Positions 56,606-64,000 of a stretch of DNA of 64,000 nt are shown piece by piece. The DNA is from Sphaerospermopsis torques-reginae ITEP-024 (GTDB lineage: Bacteria; Cyanobacteriota; Cyanobacteriia; Cyanobacteriales; Nostocaceae): the NCBI RefSeq assembly GCF_019598945.1, contig NZ_CP080598.1:1612001-1676000 (forward strand), read 5' to 3'. Numbering within the stretch: position 1 is the stretch's first letter; every line of letters starts with the position of its first letter. The position numbers and the translations under genes are program-made. Under the pieces are notes generated by a model. That model did no database searches, had not been told where the DNA came from, and saw only the letters and a program-made list of their open reading frames with translations.

Positions 56606-57154
56606 TTATTGATCGCGAAAGGGCATTCCCATTTCTTTAAGTAAGGCACGACCCTCTTCGTCGTTTTTCGCTGTGGTAATGATAGAGATATCTAAACCAC
56701 GGATTTGATCGATGCTGTCGTACTCGACTTCTGGAAAAATTAGCTGTTCTCGTACACCTAGAGTATAGTTACCCCGCCCATCAAAGCTTTTGGGGCTAAC
56801 ACCGCGAAAGTCGCGGATTCTAGGTAATGAAAGGCTGATCAGACGGTCGAGAAAGGCATACATCCGTTCGCCTCTGAGAGTCACCATGATGCCAACAGGC
56901 ATACCTTGACGAATTTTGAAGCCTGCGATCGCCTTTTTTGCTCTTGTCACTACTGGTTTTTGACCAGTAATCAGGGCTATTTCGTTTAAAGATGCTTCTA
57001 ATGCTTTAGCATTTTGAGCAGCTTCACCCAAACCCCGGTTAACAGTGATTTTCACCACTTTCGGTACTTGATGTACGTTAGTGTACTGAAACTGTTGGGT
57101 TAGTTTGGGGACAATTGTCTCTTGATATACAGTTTTGAGTCTAGTTGTCGCCAT
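56606..57154 (-). CDS. rplE: ribosomal protein L5
   Basis: The protein (182 aa) binds 5S rRNA and contacts P-site tRNA. Features: [16 protein letters not shown], the [20 protein letters not shown] signature and [17 protein letters not shown]. Followed 20 bases later by rpsH. Confidence 0.98.
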   Translation of the reverse strand: MATTRLKTVYQETIVPKLTQQFQYTNVHQVPKVVKITVNRGLGEAAQNAKALEASLNEIALITGQKPVVTRAKKAIAGFKIRQGMPVGIMVTLRGERMYAFLDRLISLSLPRIRDFRGVSPKSFDGRGNYTLGVREQLIFPEVEYDSIDQIRGLDISIITTAKNDEEGRALLKEMGMPFRDQ

Positions 57155-57281
57155 AGTTATTTGTCCTGATTATCCCTGGGCTTGGTCAGGGAATTTTAGA
57201 TTTTGGATTTTAGATTTTGGATTGAATATATTTAAATCTACTAAATCTACTCAAATCTAAAATCTCAACCTGGTTACAGGC

Positions 57282-57629
57282 TTATTTATCTAAAATCTCA
57301 CCTGTTTTTTTCAACATTCTCACTTTCTTCCCTTCAGCGGTGAAAGTGTAGCAGACACGACTAGCGACGTTTTGCTTGGTGGAATAGAGCATCACATTGG
57401 AACTATGAATAGGATACTCTTGGTTAACAATCCGACCAGACTCACCTTCTTGCTGAGGTTTAATGTGCTTAGTCTTAATGTTGACACCTTTAACAATAAC
57501 TTTGCTGTCTTGGGGTAGTGCTTTAATCACTTCTCCCACTTTGCCTTTATCTTTACCAGCTATCACTTGTACAGTGTCGCCGGTTTTGACGTGCATTTTA
57601 TGAAACACTTTAGGTTTTGGCTTTGCCAT
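57282..57629 (-). CDS. rplX: ribosomal protein L24
   Basis: The protein (115 aa) is an assembly initiator of the large subunit with a KOW motif ([18 protein letters not shown]). Its ATG overlaps the stop of rplN by one base. The gap to rplE (57155-57281) contains ATTTTGG/ATTTTAG heptads. Confidence 0.97.
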   Translation of the reverse strand: MAKPKPKVFHKMHVKTGDTVQVIAGKDKGKVGEVIKALPQDSKVIVKGVNIKTKHIKPQQEGESGRIVNQEYPIHSSNVMLYSTKQNVASRVCYTFTAEGKKVRMLKKTGEILDK

Positions 57630-57997
57630 TACAGCACCTCCGGCGCGAGAGAAACTATTTTGGTAAAGTTTTTATCGCGTAATTCCCTTGCCACTGGTCC
57701 AAACACCCGTGTACCTCTGGGATTACCATCTTTGTTGATGATGACTGCGGCATTATCATCAAAACGAATGCTCATACCGCTGTCACGATTAATACTTTTC
57801 TTGGTGCGAACAATTACTGCCTCCACAACATCAGACTTTTTTACAGCCATGTTGGGGTTAGACTCTTTCACAACAGCGATAATTTTATCGCCTACGCCAC
57901 CATAGCGACGATTACCTGCGCCTAATACGCGGATGCACATGAGTTTTTTGGCTCCGCTATTATCGGCAACATTGAGGTAGGTTTGGGGTTGAATCAC
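57629..57997 (-). CDS. rplN: ribosomal protein L14
   Basis: The protein (122 aa) lies at the subunit interface. It starts (GTG) [20 protein letters not shown] and contains [20 protein letters not shown]. Overlaps rplX by one base. Confidence 0.98.
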   Translation of the reverse strand: MIQPQTYLNVADNSGAKKLMCIRVLGAGNRRYGGVGDKIIAVVKESNPNMAVKKSDVVEAVIVRTKKSINRDSGMSIRFDDNAAVIINKDGNPRGTRVFGPVARELRDKNFTKIVSLAPEVL

Positions 57998-58040
57998 AAT
58001 TAGTCTCCCGGTTAAGAGTTGTTAATTTGATAACAACTAT

Positions 58041-58292
58041 TTATGTTGTAGCTTTAGCGTTGAGGATTTCTGCGACTTGCCAACGCTTAGTTTTGCTCAG
58101 GGGTCTAGTTTCCTGAATGCGGACGCGATCGCCCACTTTACAGGTATTTTCTTCGTCGTGAGCTTTGTAGCGCCGGGTTTTCACTACGGTTTTACCGTAC
58201 TTGGGGTGAGAAGAGCGGTTTTCTACAGCAACCACCACGGTTTTTTGCATTTTATCGCTCACTACCAAGCCAACTCTTTCTTTGAGTGCCAT
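58041..58292 (-). CDS. rpsQ: ribosomal protein S17
   Basis: The protein (83 aa) binds the 5' domain of 16S rRNA. Features: [20 protein letters not shown] and [18 protein letters not shown]. It begins six bases after rpmC. Confidence 0.98.
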   Translation of the reverse strand: MALKERVGLVVSDKMQKTVVVAVENRSSHPKYGKTVVKTRRYKAHDEENTCKVGDRVRIQETRPLSKTKRWQVAEILNAKATT

Positions 58293-58298
58293 AATCTT

Positions 58299-58526
58299 CT
58301 ACTTTTCTTCCTTAGTAGCTTGACTTCCAGCCCGTTTGCGTTCGCCTTCTACTGTTAACAGTTGAGCCAGACGATGGCGGGCGTGTCTAAACTGGTGGGG
58401 TTTTTCTAACTGTCTGGTAGCTTTTTGCAAGCGTAGTTGAAATAGTTGTTTTTTCACAGCGACTATTTCTTCAGCCAGTTTCTCGTCACTTAATTCTCTA
58501 GCTTCTGAAATTTTGGGAAGAGGCAT
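58299..58526 (-). CDS. rpmC: ribosomal protein L29
   Basis: The protein (75 aa) sits at the exit tunnel. Helical, with ELSDEKLAEEIVAVKKQLFQ and RHARHRLAQLLTVEGERKR. It starts three bases after the rplP stop. Confidence 0.97.
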   Translation of the reverse strand: MPLPKISEARELSDEKLAEEIVAVKKQLFQLRLQKATRQLEKPHQFRHARHRLAQLLTVEGERKRAGSQATKEEK

Positions 58527-58529
58527 AAC

Positions 58530-58955
58530 CTATTCTTGCTCCTGTGGTTGAGAGCGCACAATAAACTTGGTTTTGATGGGTAACTTATAAGCCGCCAATC
58601 TCATAGCTTCACGAGCTATTTCTTCGGATACACCAGCGATTTCAAACAAAATCCGACCTGGTTTAACTACTGCTACCCAAAATTCGGGATTACCTTTACC
58701 AGAACCCATCCGGGTTTCTGCGGGACGCATGGTTACAGGTTTATCTGGGAAAATGCGAATCCAGATTTTACCACCCCGGCGAATGTAACGAGTCATTGCC
58801 CGACGGGAAGCTTCGATTTGCCGGGAAGTAATCCAGCATGGTTCTTGTGCCTGTAGGGCAAAATCCCCAAAGTTCAGGGTACTGCCACGGTGTGCTAGAC
58901 CCTCCATGCGTCCGCGTTGTTGTTTGCGGAATTTCGTTCTTTTAGGACTTAACAT
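58530..58955 (-). CDS. rplP: ribosomal protein L16
   Basis: The protein (141 aa) helps position A-site tRNA. It begins [19 protein letters not shown] and includes [20 protein letters not shown]. The gap to rpsC contains GGTAATT and TGTCACC heptads. Confidence 0.98.
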   Translation of the reverse strand: MLSPKRTKFRKQQRGRMEGLAHRGSTLNFGDFALQAQEPCWITSRQIEASRRAMTRYIRRGGKIWIRIFPDKPVTMRPAETRMGSGKGNPEFWVAVVKPGRILFEIAGVSEEIAREAMRLAAYKLPIKTKFIVRSQPQEQE

Positions 58956-58965
58956 GATCTGCTAA

Positions 58966-59061
58966 TTGCTAATTGGTAATCGGTGATTGGTAATTGGTAA
59001 TGGGTGATTGGTAATCGGTTATTGGCTTTTTCCTGTCACCTGTCACCTGTCACCTGTCACC
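58966..59061. repeat. heptad arrays between rpsC and rplP
   Basis: GGTAATT/GGTGATT-type units (about 58968-59020) and TGTCACC x4 (59034-59061). The second array ends five bases from the rpsC stop codon (59066-59068). Confidence 0.85.
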
Positions 59062-59065
59062 TAAA

Positions 59066-59818
59066 TTACGCTTCATTGGAGCGATCTTCAAATTGTTGGC
59101 GACGGCGTTTTTGGTCACGACGACGGGGTTCGCGCTCCCTTCCTGATGGTTGTGGTGCTTCTTCTTGTCCAGGGATAATCTCACCCTTGAATACCCAAAC
59201 CTTAATCCCCAAAATTCCGTAAATTGTTTGGGCTGTGCAGTAGGAATAGTCAATGTCAGCACGCAGTGTATGTAAAGGTACTCTACCTTCACGAGTCCAC
59301 TCTGTCCGGGCAATTTCCGCACCGTTAAGGCGACCACCCACTTGCACTTTAATTCCTTGTACTCCGGCTCTTTGGGCGCGTTGAATCGCTTGGCGCACTA
59401 CCCGACGGAAGGAAACACGGCGTTCTAATTGTTGAGCGATGTATTCGGCAATTAAATAAGCATCAGCATCAACTTTTTGCACTTCCACAACGTTAATGCG
59501 AATTTGCCGTTGACCACCTAACAAGTCTTGCAGTCCGGTACGCAGTGATTCTATACCTTGTCCACCCCGACCTACTACTACCCCTGGTCTAGCTGTCCGT
59601 AGTTCTAGGTCGATTTGGTCAGCTTTGCGCTCAATGCGGATTTCGGAAATACCAGCGTTGTTTTGAGCGTTTCTTCCCAGTTTTTGTTCTATGTATTGAC
59701 GGAGTTTGTGGTCTTCTTGCAGCAGTGCTGGATAACGGTCAGGAACTGCGAACCAACGGGATTGATGTTCTTGTGTAATACCCAGACGAAAACCGACTGG
59801 ATGAATTTTCTGTCCCAC
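59066..59818 (-). CDS. rpsC: ribosomal protein S3
   Basis: The protein (250 aa) forms part of the mRNA entry channel. It has a GTG start, then [20 protein letters not shown], a KH domain ([20 protein letters not shown]) and the C-terminal [16 protein letters not shown]. An Arg/Gln-rich tail ([20 protein letters not shown]) extends beyond the core. Confidence 0.98.
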   Translation of the reverse strand: MGQKIHPVGFRLGITQEHQSRWFAVPDRYPALLQEDHKLRQYIEQKLGRNAQNNAGISEIRIERKADQIDLELRTARPGVVVGRGGQGIESLRTGLQDLLGGQRQIRINVVEVQKVDADAYLIAEYIAQQLERRVSFRRVVRQAIQRAQRAGVQGIKVQVGGRLNGAEIARTEWTREGRVPLHTLRADIDYSYCTAQTIYGILGIKVWVFKGEIIPGQEEAPQPSGREREPRRRDQKRRRQQFEDRSNEA

Positions 59819-59886
59819 AAATGCTTCCTCTAAAATTTCTTACTGTACGCAATTAGTTGTGGCTGTATGAGTGCTTATTTGGCTGC

Positions 59887-60249
59887 TTATTTAGCAGCGG
59901 TAGCACCTGCACCGACAGCAACAGTAATATGACAGGTCGGTTTGCGAATTTGGTAAGCTCTTCCTTGCGCTCTAGGTTGGAACCGTTTTAACACTGGTCC
60001 TTGGTCAGCATAAGCTTGAGTAATTACCAGTTCTGCCCGATCTAAACCTGCGTTGTGTTCAGCATTAGCGGCGGCACTTCTTAACACCTTTAATACTGGT
60101 TCACAGGCGCGGTAAGGCATGAATTCCAGGATGATCAGTGCTTCCCGATAGGACCGCCCCCGGATTTGATCCAGTACACGACGCACTTTATAGGGAGAGA
60201 TGCGGATATAACGAGCGATCGCTTTAACTTCTGTAGTATCAGTTGCCAT
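59887..60249 (-). CDS. rplV: ribosomal protein L22
   Basis: The protein (120 aa) reaches into the exit tunnel. Features: [20 protein letters not shown] and [20 protein letters not shown] chose ATG 60249 because GGAG lies seven bases upstream; an ATG at 60261 covers that site and adds four residues. Confidence 0.97.
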   Translation of the reverse strand: MATDTTEVKAIARYIRISPYKVRRVLDQIRGRSYREALIILEFMPYRACEPVLKVLRSAAANAEHNAGLDRAELVITQAYADQGPVLKRFQPRAQGRAYQIRKPTCHITVAVGAGATAAK

Positions 60250-60337
60250 AATTTTCTCCATTTGTGCAACTAAAAATCAAAAATCAAAAACTAAAAAATT
60301 ACAATTTATTGATTTTTAATTTTTAATTTTTAATTGA

Positions 60338-60616
60338 CTATCTCCCCGATTTTTTGTCACTTTTACCATGACCTCTGTAGGTGCGGGTTGGGGCAAATTC
60401 TCCCAACTTATGTCCTACCATTTGTTCGTTCACAAATACGGGAACGTGCTGTTTACCGTTGTGTACAGCGATGGTATGACCCACCATGACGGGTATGATT
60501 GTTGAAGCTCTCGACCAAGTTTTGATGACTTGCTTTTCGTTTTTCTCGTTCAGCTTTTCGATTTTGCTGAGTAAGTGATCAGCAACGAAAGGACCTTTTT
60601 TTAAAGAACGACCCAT
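60338..60616 (-). CDS. rpsS: ribosomal protein S19
   Basis: The protein (92 aa) of the small-subunit head has [20 protein letters not shown] and the conserved [17 protein letters not shown] end. Upstream gap to rplB holds ATTTTGG/AATCTAA heptads. Confidence 0.98.
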   Translation of the reverse strand: MGRSLKKGPFVADHLLSKIEKLNEKNEKQVIKTWSRASTIIPVMVGHTIAVHNGKQHVPVFVNEQMVGHKLGEFAPTRTYRGHGKSDKKSGR

Positions 60617-60770
60617 AGTTCAATTTTGGATTTTTGATTTTTGATTTTGGATTGATAATTTCGGATTTTGGATGATTCAAGCTACTTGTCAAGACTGCTA
60701 TTATTTTCATAATTTTGCAGATGCTCACAAGTTAACCGAATCTAAAATCCAAAATTTAAAATCTAAAATT

Positions 60771-61634
60771 CTAGGACTGACGACCGCCACGACCCCGTTT
60801 AGAGGACTTACGGCGACGACGGACAATTAATTTAGTGCTGGCTTTTTTGCGCTTGCGGGTCTTAGCACCTAAAGCTGGTTTACCCCAAGGTGTCACAGGT
60901 CCCGATCTACCGATGGGCGCTCTACCTTCACCACCACCATGTGGGTGATCTACAGGGTTCATAACGCTACCTCTAACCTTCGGACGGCGACCTTTCCAGC
61001 GATTCCGTCCGGCTTTACCAGCACTCAGGTTTCTCGCGTCGGTGTTGCCTACTTGTCCGATGGTGGCGTAACATTCTTTACGTATCATGCGAACTTCACC
61101 AGAAGGTAATTTCAATGTCACATAGTTACCTTCTTTAGCCACTACTTGGGCTGTTGCACCAGCAGCACGAACGATTTGACCGCCTTTACCTGCTGTCAGT
61201 TCTACGTTGTGAACGTTAGTACCCAAGGGAATGTTAGACAAAGGTAAGGCATTACCATCTTCAAAAGGTGCTTCTGGTCCAGCAATAATTTTCGCGCCTA
61301 CTTTCAAGCCATTGGGATGTAATATATACCGCTTTTCGCCATCTTCGTACTGAACTAAGGCGATTCGCGCATTCCGGTTAGGATCGTATTCAATTGCTGT
61401 AACTGTAGCTGCTATATCCCGTTTATCTCTCTTAAAGTCGATAATCCGGTATAGTTTTTTGTGTCCGCCTCCCCGACGACGGCTGGTTATCCGCCCTTGA
61501 TTATTCCGGCCTTTGGCACGGTGAACTGATTCAGTTAGTGATTTTTCTGGCTCAGTTTTGGTGATTTCCGCAAAGTCGGAGATTGTAACTTGGCGAGTAC
61601 TGGGGGTATAAGGGCGATAAGAACGAGTACCCAT
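60771..61634 (-). CDS. rplB: ribosomal protein L2
   Basis: The protein (287 aa) is needed for subunit association and peptidyl transfer. It begins [20 protein letters not shown] and contains the [19 protein letters not shown] signature with the functional His. A basic C-terminus ends it. The 128-bp gap to rplW contains AATCTAA heptads. Confidence 0.98.
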   Translation of the reverse strand: MGTRSYRPYTPSTRQVTISDFAEITKTEPEKSLTESVHRAKGRNNQGRITSRRRGGGHKKLYRIIDFKRDKRDIAATVTAIEYDPNRNARIALVQYEDGEKRYILHPNGLKVGAKIIAGPEAPFEDGNALPLSNIPLGTNVHNVELTAGKGGQIVRAAGATAQVVAKEGNYVTLKLPSGEVRMIRKECYATIGQVGNTDARNLSAGKAGRNRWKGRRPKVRGSVMNPVDHPHGGGEGRAPIGRSGPVTPWGKPALGAKTRKRKKASTKLIVRRRRKSSKRGRGGRQS

Positions 61635-61762
61635 AAACGATTTTGAATTTTGGATTTTCGATTTTGGAGTTAGAAGTTTTCGATTTTGATTTTGATTTCT
61701 AATTGCTTGTTGATGATGATTTGCTCACCCAATCTAAAATCTAAAATCTAAAATCTGAAATT

Positions 61763-62077
61763 CTAAACATCTGGGAAGAGAACTTGTCTGATTTTGTCTT
61801 CATCCCCAGCGGCGACGGTAACGATCGCTTTTTTGTACTGAGGCTTGAAGCCGATAAATTTACCTACACGGCGTTTTTTACGCGGTGGTAAAGTAGTGTT
61901 AACTTTTACAACCTTGACTGCAAATAAGTCTTCAATTGCCGCTTTAATCTGTGTCTTGGTGGATTTAGGAGTTACTTCAAATGTGTATTTGTTTTGCTCC
62001 ATGAGGATGGTCGCTTTCTCGGTGAGAATAGGACGACGCACCAAGTCGGGTAGGTTGCGGGGGTCAAAGTTAGGCAC
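61763..62077 (-). CDS. rplW: ribosomal protein L23
   Basis: The protein (104 aa) is the docking site for trigger factor and SRP at the tunnel exit. Features: [20 protein letters not shown] and [19 protein letters not shown]. Its start overlaps the end of rplD by 8 bp. Confidence 0.98.
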   Translation of the reverse strand: MPNFDPRNLPDLVRRPILTEKATILMEQNKYTFEVTPKSTKTQIKAAIEDLFAVKVVKVNTTLPPRKKRRVGKFIGFKPQYKKAIVTVAAGDEDKIRQVLFPDV

Positions 62078-62702
62078 TGTAGACCTCCTGAATTTTTGTT
62101 AAAGCTGAGGATGTAACTACAATTTTGTCGGCGTGCAGTAAATCAAATACATTTAACTGATCAGCTGCAATTACTTTTAAATTTTCTACATTGCGGGCTG
62201 ATAAATTCACGTTTTCTGCGATATCAGACAAAATTAACAAGGTTTTTTGCTCTGGTGCTGCTCCCCAACGAGCTAATGCTGCTACCAATTCTTTGGTTTT
62301 GGGGCGTTGTAGTTCGTTGCTAAATTCTTCTACAACAATTAAGTCTTCTGCACGACTAACAAAGGCTGTCCGCAGTGCTAAACGTCTTTCTTTGCGGTTT
62401 AGCTTCAGGTTGAAATCTCTGGGTTTTGGTCCAAAGATCACACCACCACCACGCCATAATGGTGAACGAATAGAACCTGCACGGGCGCGACCTGTGCCTT
62501 TTTGTCTCCAAGGTTTGCGTCCGCCACCTCGTACTTCTGAACGGGTTTTGGTGCTGGCTGTACCTTGGCGAGAATTAGTCATTTGTCTGACGAGGGCGCG
62601 GTGTACTATGTGCGCCGCTGTTTCTTCTTTGGCAACTCGCAACTCGAAGCTGGTTTGTCCAACTTCTTCGCCTTGCCAATTTTTAACTACACTCTCAACC
62701 AT
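62070..62702 (-). CDS. rplD: ribosomal protein L4
   Basis: The protein (210 aa) lines the exit tunnel. The conserved loop [20 protein letters not shown] is present, with [20 protein letters not shown] after it. In E. coli L4 also represses this operon; nothing in this leader proves that here. Confidence 0.98.
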   Translation of the reverse strand: MVESVVKNWQGEEVGQTSFELRVAKEETAAHIVHRALVRQMTNSRQGTASTKTRSEVRGGGRKPWRQKGTGRARAGSIRSPLWRGGGVIFGPKPRDFNLKLNRKERRLALRTAFVSRAEDLIVVEEFSNELQRPKTKELVAALARWGAAPEQKTLLILSDIAENVNLSARNVENLKVIAADQLNVFDLLHADKIVVTSSALTKIQEVYSA

Positions 62703-62761
62703 GTTTGTGTCCTTTGTTAGTGGTCAGTTGTCAGTTAATGCTGACAGCTAATCAACTAAAA

Positions 62762-63400
62762 CTATTTATTACCAACTTTGTTTGTGGGTACTACGTTCAC
62801 TAAGCCGCCTGGTTTGCCAGGAATCGCGCCTTTAATCAGTATCAGGTTGCGTTCTGCATCTACTTTGACTACGGTCAGTTTGCGAATTGTAACGCGAGTT
62901 CCGCCTAGTCTTCCTGCCATCCGTTTGCCAGGATAAACACGACCAGGGGTTGTACCTGCACCGATAGAACCGGGCGCTCTATGGTTTTTAGAACCGTGTG
63001 ACATGGGTCCGCGTCCGAAGTTGTTACGCTTCTGGTTGCCGGCAAAACCACGACCGATACTTGTACCGATTACGTCTACAATTTGACCTTCACTAAAAAT
63101 ATCTGCTTTAATTTCTTGTCCTAAAGCATATTCACTGGCTGCATCAGTACGATACTCGTTCAAATGCCGCAATGCTGGGGCAGATGATTTTGCCAAGTGT
63201 CCTAGTTTCGGTTGATTCAATGCCTTGGGTTTAACTTCGCCATAGCCAACTTGAATGGCGGAGTAACCGTCGGTCTGTTTTGTTTTAACTTGTGTGACAG
63301 TGCATGGACCTGCTTTGATTACGGTGACAGGAATGGCTACTCCTGCTTCATCAAAGATTTGGGTCATGCCCAGCTTGGTGCCGAGAATACCTACAGACAC
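62762..63400 (-). CDS. rplC: ribosomal protein L3
   Basis: The protein (212 aa) starts (GTG) [20 protein letters not shown] and has the [20 protein letters not shown] signature. It is the first gene of the minus-strand run in this window; rpsJ (S10) does not precede it, the normal cyanobacterial state. Confidence 0.98.
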   Translation of the reverse strand: MSVGILGTKLGMTQIFDEAGVAIPVTVIKAGPCTVTQVKTKQTDGYSAIQVGYGEVKPKALNQPKLGHLAKSSAPALRHLNEYRTDAASEYALGQEIKADIFSEGQIVDVIGTSIGRGFAGNQKRNNFGRGPMSHGSKNHRAPGSIGAGTTPGRVYPGKRMAGRLGGTRVTIRKLTVVKVDAERNLILIKGAIPGKPGGLVNVVPTNKVGNK

Positions 63401-64000
63401 AGTAACTGGTTCTCCTTATCTAGTTGCTGACCTGGAAATCGGATTTCTAAGAGACAAGTTTTTTTAACGTCATTGTGAAGATTCTATCCCCGCAAATTTG
63501 GACTGGCGTTTGACAGTGCAAATTCTTGATGACGCAACAAACTGTTTGTCTACTGTTTGGTGAATCCGTCTATTGTTTCACTTTCTTGTCCACCAGAACA
63601 GTGATAATTACCTTTTTTATGGGAAGGTATTATTTCTGGTATCAATGCAAGACGCTATTGCTTTACGTTTTTGTGCAGCAATGCTTTCGTCTAAGCCATT
63701 GCTCTGGCACTCTCCGTTGGTAGTAGGACTTAAATGGATGTTTCCATTCAGTATCCATTTCCTGAAAACTGCTGTTCAGGCTCTACTGCTTTTAATACCT
63801 TAAACTATTGTTTGAGGATTTGCCTTGTTTTAGGGGCTGCGGGAGTGAATTCGGACTGAAGCTTGGTTTTGGCTGTGGGTTATGAGCCTTTAGCTTCTTG
63901 TTTTGACCTAAATGCTTTTCTAGCTTACCAGTCTCTTGCTCTTTTCTACCAGATATTGCTGGAAGATTGTTTTTCAGTCATCAATCACTGATGCTGTTTT
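63401..64000. other. 600-bp non-coding region upstream of rplC
   Basis: No convincing gene on either strand. The plus-strand frames at 63526-63803 are overlapping, short, Cys/Phe-rich and look like chance. The promoter and leader of the ribosomal cluster should lie here, read on the minus strand. I cannot place a -10/-35 pair with confidence. Confidence 0.5.

Noticed and set aside
63526-63803. Two overlapping plus-strand frames at the right end
   Set aside because: Short, overlapping each other, low-complexity aromatic/Cys composition and no recognisable start context.

Overview
The window is a chromosomal segment of a cyanobacterium, almost certainly a filamentous heterocyst-forming member of the Nostocales. 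The signs are many copies of the HIP1 palindrome GCGATCGC (first at 425-432), abundant period-7 short tandem repeats between genes, the sulfolipid pair sqdB-sqdX, a GAF-GAF-PAS adenylate cyclase of the CyaB type, a xisH-xisI pair, the genes ycf35 and ycf46, and the cyanobacterial ribosomal-protein cluster without rpsJ, rpsN, rpmD or rpsD. The DNA is AT-rich. Genus is not decided. I found no tRNA, rRNA or CRISPR array.

Layout. 0.5-2 kb: trpE. 2-10.7 kb: an accessory, repeat-laden stretch with an Rpn/DUF2887 nuclease-like protein, a 2TM protein, a decayed gene, an unusual pair of membrane proteins, an orphan antitoxin whose PIN toxin is cut off by a repeat, and a HigB/HigA-like toxin-antitoxin pair. 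The last two lie between two direct copies of a ~350-bp repeat. Then come ycf35, ycf46 and a small RHH-zinc protein on the minus strand. 10.9-16.3 kb: five tightly packed plus-strand genes (CrfC/RdcA-like dynamin GTPase, RdcB-like coiled-coil partner, XisH, XisI, patatin phospholipase). This is the best candidate for an undescribed functional system. 16.4-22.3 kb: a lipoprotein, sqdB, sqdX and a cyaB-type cyclase.

23.4-30.8 kb: purC followed by the outer-membrane cluster bamA-lpxC-fabZ-lpxA-lpxB, i.e. outer-membrane protein insertion plus the first lipid A steps. 31-44.5 kb: a solitary cytosine-5 methyltransferase, a Uma2 nuclease whose end abuts a truncated prohibitin, endonuclease V, two FHA-domain proteins (one fused to a flavoprotein-like domain), a GH10-like glycosidase, a GDSL esterase, a small membrane protein and a 1299-residue type IIG restriction-modification enzyme.

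44.7-63.4 kb: one long minus-strand run of core translation genes in the order rplC-D-W-B-rpsS-rplV-rpsC-rplP-rpmC-rpsQ-rplN-X-E-rpsH-rplF-R-rpsE-rplO-secY-adk-infA-rpmJ-rpsM-K-rpoA-rplQ-truA-rplM-rpsI-rpmE-prfA. It supplies ribosomal proteins, the Sec translocon, RNA polymerase alpha and termination factor RF1. Even here many junctions carry heptad repeats.

The main structural theme is repeats touching genes. Heptad arrays end directly at start codons, ATCCTG-type repeats truncate two genes, and one composite heptad element occurs twice in opposite orientation inside similar flanks.
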